From Paenibacillus xylaniclasticus (GTDB lineage: Bacteria > Bacillota > Bacilli > Paenibacillales > Paenibacillaceae): a stretch of DNA of 38,987 nucleotides. The DNA is taken from assembly GCF_004001065.1 (NCBI RefSeq), contig NZ_BIML01000036.1, positions 1 to 38,987 on the forward strand. Direction: 5' to 3'. The notes beneath the pieces are model-generated. The model was not told the origin of the DNA. It did no database searches and worked only from the letters and a program-made list of their open reading frames with translations. This document shows, in pieces, positions 35,516 to 38,987 of this stretch. The position numbers were made by a program, and so were the translations under genes. Within the stretch, counting starts at the first letter, position 1, and each line of letters starts with the position of its first letter.

Positions 35516-36277
35516 CTAGGACAAGTTAACGAGTTGGCGATGCTTCTTACGATAATCGGTAGGTGATTGAGATTCGTATCTTTTAAAGATAGAACTAAAT
35601 TGTGGACTGTTTAAGTAGCCGACTTTTTTTGCGACTTCTGTTATCGGAATATCTGACTGACGTAGAATTTCTTTTGCACTATCAACTCGTAATTTATTTA
35701 AAAAGTGGATAGGAGAAATATTGAAAACCTTCGAAAAAGTATTGCTTAAATATGTTGGATGTACATCAGCAATTTCTGCTAGAATTTGTAAAGTTATTTG
35801 ATGATGAAAATTGTTTCTAATGTATCTATAAACTTTAATTAATCTTGGGTCGAGTTTTCCATCATTATAATTATCTTCAATTGATGAAATGCTATCCGAA
35901 TCATTGAGTACATCAATATATTCCTCTACCCAGTGTTCATAGCTAGAGAAGCTTAAATCATCTAGTAGCAATGGAGATAGTGAATAATTTGTATGAGATA
36001 GTATTATAAAGCGTTGATATAATTTCTTAGTTGAATTAAAGATTAAGTAATGCAGTGTAGTTGGTCTATTGGGTTCTTGATTTTTTATTACCAATGACCC
36101 CGGTGTACATCGAACCAACACTTTAGATTTTGGTACAAGTTGAAGGGACATTTTCTTCTGATGTATCTCAAGTGCTCCATTGGTCTCAAGATAAATATAA
36201 TCATTTTTATACATCGTGTTTTTTTCTAACTCTCCTGGAAAGATAATAATGTGCTTTTTTAAAATCCGCTTTCTCAT
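35516..36277 (-). CDS. AraC-family transcriptional regulator
   Basis: A 253-residue regulator. Residues 1 to about 125 form a cupin-like sensor domain. The C-terminal about 100 residues hold two helix-turn-helix motifs: ITLQILAEIADVHPTYLSNTF and ITEVAKKVGYLNSPQFSSIFKRY, followed by SPTDYRKKHR, the classic AraC end. It is transcribed away from the monooxygenase gene; a 14-bp-armed inverted repeat lies between them. It is the only regulator in the AT-rich block and so the best candidate for controlling the cluster. The predicted RBS (GGTGAT) is weak. Confidence 0.88.
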   Translation of the reverse strand: MRKRILKKHIIIFPGELEKNTMYKNDYIYLETNGALEIHQKKMSLQLVPKSKVLVRCTPGSLVIKNQEPNRPTTLHYLIFNSTKKLYQRFIILSHTNYSLSPLLLDDLSFSSYEHWVEEYIDVLNDSDSISSIEDNYNDGKLDPRLIKVYRYIRNNFHHQITLQILAEIADVHPTYLSNTFSKVFNISPIHFLNKLRVDSAKEILRQSDIPITEVAKKVGYLNSPQFSSIFKRYESQSPTDYRKKHRQLVNLS

Positions 36278-36387
36278 TAGTGCATCACCGTGATCGTAAA
36301 ATTTTAATATAATATTTTGCTCTAATACTAGTATAAAAAAGGAAGCAAACTAGGCGATGATAAATTTGGGATAATAACTCTAGAAAG

Positions 36388-36427
36388 CGTTTTATTATAA
36401 TACTTACTAATACATTGTAATAAAACG
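36388..36427. promoter_or_regulatory. 14-bp-armed inverted repeat in the araC/monooxygenase intergenic region
   Basis: CGTTTTATTATAAT (36388-36401) and ATTGTAATAAAACG (36414-36427) are inverted repeats matching at 13 of 14 positions with a 12-base centre. It sits between divergent genes, a likely operator site for the AraC regulator or for another dimeric regulator. Confidence 0.5.
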
Positions 36428-36530
36428 AATGAATAAGTCAAACATTCTTTATATTGGGGATGTGATAAATTGAAATAATAGTACCGTAATGAATTCAGAA
36501 TATAGAATAGCTAGTAGAGGGGGAGTAAGA

Positions 36531-37538
36531 TTGAAATTTTCGTTAAGTTTATTTCCCAACCTTTCGACATCCCATCCACAGGAGATTAGAAAAAGGTACG
36601 AATTTATGAGGGAAATCGTTCAATATGCAGACCAAACTAACTATTATGGTGTATGGTTGCCGGAGCGTCATTTCCATCCGTTTGGAGGGCTGTTTCCTTC
36701 CCCTTCAACTTTCGCTTCGTATATGGCCGGTCAGACTAAACAAATTCGTTTTCAGATTGGAAGTATTGTTCTTCCCCTTCATTCACCGATATTGGTTGCT
36801 GAGGAATGGGCGATGGTTGATCAATTGTCTGAAGGCAGAATTGATGTTTCATTTGCGCCAGGCTGGAATTCAAGAGATTTTCTTGTCACTAGTAGTGACT
36901 ACGAAAGACGGAAAGAAATTATGTGGAACGGAATTGGGCAAGTACGGGATCTGTGGTTAGCTCGGGATAAACGTATTGAAATATTTCCCAAACCTTATCA
37001 GAAGGAGATACCAATTTATATCACTTCTGCCTCATCAGACGAAACTTCTTATATGGCTGGTGAACGAGGATATCATTTACTAACTCATTTTCACATTAAC
37101 AGCATGGAGAAGTTGGAAAATAGAATAAATAGTTATTATATGGGTCTTCAGCAAGGTGGTCATGATAAAAAAGATAAAGAAATAACGGTCATGCTACATT
37201 GCTATATAGCTGAAACCTATGAGGATGTCGAAAAACAGGCGAGAATTCCTTTCTTGGACTACCAAAATTCATTTCTTGCATTGGCAGATTACCAAATCAA
37301 TTATCAGAGTGAGCGGCAAAAAGACATAGCCGGTAAAGTAATGTTTCGAAAGTATTCTCCTGAGTACTCATTATTGGGGACCAAAGAGAGTTGTACGAAA
37401 TTGTTAGATAGATTGAGGGGGATCGGGGTTACTCAGATTGCAGCACTAATAGACTTTGGAATAGACGATATTTGTGTGTTTCAAAGTCTTGAGCGACTAA
37501 CCGAGTTAAAAGAGAGATACTCAAGGGAAGGGTATTAA
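36531..37538 (+). CDS. Luciferase-like flavin monooxygenase of the natural-product (BtrO/MupA) type
   Basis: A 335-residue FMN-dependent monooxygenase with the bacterial luciferase-like TIM barrel. Typical stretches are YYGVWLPERHFHPFGGLFP, GSIVLPLHSPILVAEEWAMVDQLSEGRIDVSFAPGW and LARDKRIEIFPKP. BtrO of butirosin synthesis belongs to this subgroup and hydroxylates the ACP-bound side chain, so an ACP-bound substrate is likely here too. TTG 36531 is chosen because AGAGGGGGAG lies 6 bases upstream and KFSLSLFPN is the family-like start; an in-frame ATG at 36489 has no ribosome binding site. It needs a flavin reductase, which is not visible in the window. Confidence 0.84.
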   Translation: MKFSLSLFPNLSTSHPQEIRKRYEFMREIVQYADQTNYYGVWLPERHFHPFGGLFPSPSTFASYMAGQTKQIRFQIGSIVLPLHSPILVAEEWAMVDQLSEGRIDVSFAPGWNSRDFLVTSSDYERRKEIMWNGIGQVRDLWLARDKRIEIFPKPYQKEIPIYITSASSDETSYMAGERGYHLLTHFHINSMEKLENRINSYYMGLQQGGHDKKDKEITVMLHCYIAETYEDVEKQARIPFLDYQNSFLALADYQINYQSERQKDIAGKVMFRKYSPEYSLLGTKESCTKLLDRLRGIGVTQIAALIDFGIDDICVFQSLERLTELKERYSREGY

Positions 37539-37858
37539 TAAGTAAGCATCAAACTAGCCTTAGGTCATCTCCTGGCCTACTTGATGAGCTAATAACTTCA
37601 TTTTTTGGTATGCACATATTTTGCATATCAGTTGAAAGCTATCATTACTAAAATGTTAATAATCATGATAATTTCTCATAATTAATTGAGAAGACCGAAT
37701 CACATGAAGATTGAACTGTAACTGTAATAAGATCATTTGAAGTCTCCATCATACAAGTTACAGTTCACAACATTCATCCATGTGATTTCTTTGATTTACC
37801 GCCATCCCATGTCACAAAGTGTGGTCATCTATCTATTTCCACATTATCAATGACGATT
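37539..37858. other. Intergenic region with terminator-like hairpins and a large inverted repeat
   Basis: No gene seen. The first part (about 37548-37602) can fold (CATCAA with TTGATG, and ATGAG with CTTCAT) and ends in TTTTTT, a likely terminator for the monooxygenase gene. The second part holds the inverted repeat described separately at 37698-37787. The flanking genes converge on it. Confidence 0.45.
37698..37787. repeat. Bipartite inverted repeat
   Basis: Two nested arm pairs: AATCACATG (37698-37706) with CATGTGATT (37779-37787), and GAACTGTAACT (37713-37723) with AGTTACAGTTC (37756-37766), both exact. The arms are interrupted by unequal internal loops. It may be a bidirectional terminator or a remnant of a mobile element end. 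Confidence 0.6.
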
Positions 37859-38875
37859 CTACTCAGATGCTATCATGGAATGGTTCAAAGTACTTAATGC
37901 AGATCGCATTTCCTGAAGTAAGATAATTCCTTTCTTCTCCTCTTCCATTGCTTGTTTAAGAATCTCTATGCTGCGCAAGTTATTGTCGTCCTTCAGGCGA
38001 GGACTTGCACTCTTCTTGTTGATCGGATAGGGATAGATGGTTTTCATCTCTGCTAATCGTTCGGCCACATTGGCGTAGTGGGCTGCTGCATACAGCGCTA
38101 ATCGTCCGATCTCTGTATTATTATAGGGTGAAGCTGTCCACTCGTCGGATACAATCTCTAGAAATTTAGCCGCATGCGATCTGGCGTCGGAAATGACGTG
38201 TAAATTGAAGGCGTTTCCTTTATTGCTTATTTTATCGCCTGAGATGAGGGCTTCAATCCAAGCCTCGTACCCTTGGAGTCCAGATTGTAAGTTTAGAAAT
38301 GAGAGTCCGTCCCGGCTGTAAGCATGCTCAATGATTGCATCAAGCGCATGCATCAGCATTGTTTTTCTGTCGGTTGCTAACGATTCCTCGACTGTTGCCA
38401 AACATATAATTTTTCGATTTGGGAGTTCATGATATGGAATAACGCCTTCTCTAGCACTGTCCTTGACTAGAAAAATCCCTTTCGAATCATCGAATCCATA
38501 TATAATCCCGAACTCCTTCGCTAATAAATCCCAGCCTACGATAGGGAATCCCTGCCGCAGCCTTTCACGAATCGTGTCAATCAATTTCGCAAGAAGTTCA
38601 GGCGTTATTGTCTTAACGGGAGGACATAAAATTAATGGCTTAAAGCCTAATGCTGTTAAATTGCGTTCTAATGCCGGCCCGCCATGAAAACTATAGATGC
38701 TGTCTGTCTCGATAGAATGTGCGCGCACATTAATCCGAAAGGCATGAGAGGTGTAGCCCATTACTTCCGAAAGCGATAGGTCTGCTTTATCCGTGTGCTG
38801 CACTAAGGCGTGAAGCGCCTGCGCAATCGTACTAGGAGTTTGTTCATACTTAACCTTTAGAGTGGTTTCGATCAT
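37859..38875 (-). CDS. Protein of unknown function, possible degenerate BtrH/C39-like N-terminus
   Basis: A 338-residue protein in GC-richer, more even codon use than the cluster. The first half has ALHALVQHTDKADLSLSEVMGY, SFHGGPALERNLTALGF, and GFPIVGWDLLAKEFGIIYGF-DD followed by FLVKDSAREGVIPY. These resemble the layout of BtrH-type C39-fold domains, but no Cys stands at the nucleophile position (Ser instead) and the His position reads Tyr. The C-terminal half is helical. It is therefore either a distant, inactive relative or unrelated. GAGGAGG lies upstream of ATG 38875. Its relation to the cluster is unclear, as it points the opposite way. Confidence 0.55.
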   Translation of the reverse strand: MIETTLKVKYEQTPSTIAQALHALVQHTDKADLSLSEVMGYTSHAFRINVRAHSIETDSIYSFHGGPALERNLTALGFKPLILCPPVKTITPELLAKLIDTIRERLRQGFPIVGWDLLAKEFGIIYGFDDSKGIFLVKDSAREGVIPYHELPNRKIICLATVEESLATDRKTMLMHALDAIIEHAYSRDGLSFLNLQSGLQGYEAWIEALISGDKISNKGNAFNLHVISDARSHAAKFLEIVSDEWTASPYNNTEIGRLALYAAAHYANVAERLAEMKTIYPYPINKKSASPRLKDDNNLRSIEILKQAMEEEKKGIILLQEMRSALSTLNHSMIASE

Positions 38876-38987
38876 CTTTTCAACTTCCTCCTCAATATGG
38901 ATTCTATGAGTCTACTCTACTGTTTGCTGCAGTTAACCGCTCATATGATAGATGCCATGGATGACGAGATTTTGAACAATGCAAGTA

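Overview
The window looks like a chromosome segment from a Paenibacillus-type member of the Bacillota. The reasons are strong GGAGG-type ribosome binding sites, many GTG/TTG starts, ATGA/GTGA start-stop overlaps, and ordinary Paenibacillaceae-like housekeeping proteins. No rRNA, tRNA, CRISPR array or intact transposase was seen.

Region 1 (1 to about 15.1 kb) is moderately GC-rich and ordinary. A gene fragment runs off the left edge and is followed by a poor, possibly decayed stretch. Then come malate dehydrogenase, RecQ, a small membrane protein, a KdgK-like sugar kinase with a DeoR-type regulator, nagB-nagA on the minus strand, type 2 isopentenyl diphosphate isomerase (fni) coupled to a ribokinase-like gene, a LacI-type repressor facing an SDR dehydrogenase, and a methyltransferase coupled to a metallo-beta-lactamase-fold hydrolase. 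Terminators and operator-like repeats are visible between these units.

Region 2 (about 15.1 to 37.5 kb) is sharply AT-rich. It is a compact biosynthetic cluster without PKS or NRPS modules, read almost entirely on the plus strand. It encodes two free acyl carrier proteins, an acyl-adenylating ligase, a BtrH-like thiol acyltransferase, and a luciferase-like monooxygenase of the BtrO type. It also has an aldehyde dehydrogenase lacking the usual Glu, a glycerol-1-phosphate-dehydrogenase-like enzyme, a PIG-L deacetylase fused to a methyltransferase-like domain, and GT4 and GT2 glycosyltransferases. The remaining enzymes are a NodU/TobZ-type carbamoyltransferase, a formyltransferase, two alpha/beta-hydrolase-fold proteins and an aminoglycoside-nucleotidyltransferase-like protein. 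A three-gene ABC-2 exporter and an AraC regulator complete the set. Two different arginyl-tRNA synthetases lie inside the cluster: an archaeal-type one in the middle of the operon and a bacterial full-length one with its own promoter after the exporter.

Working model (inference): an amino-sugar-containing small molecule is built by glycosylation and N-deacetylation, then carbamoylated and formylated. It is acylated from an ACP by the BtrH-like enzyme, much as butirosin receives its side chain, and exported by the ABC transporter. The ArgRS pair suggests that arginine chemistry, arginyl-tRNA, or inhibition of ArgRS is central to the product. I do not recognise the cluster as any characterised one.

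Region 3 (37.5 kb to the end) holds terminator-like hairpins, a large inverted repeat and a minus-strand protein with a possible distant, catalytically degenerate BtrH/C39-like fold.
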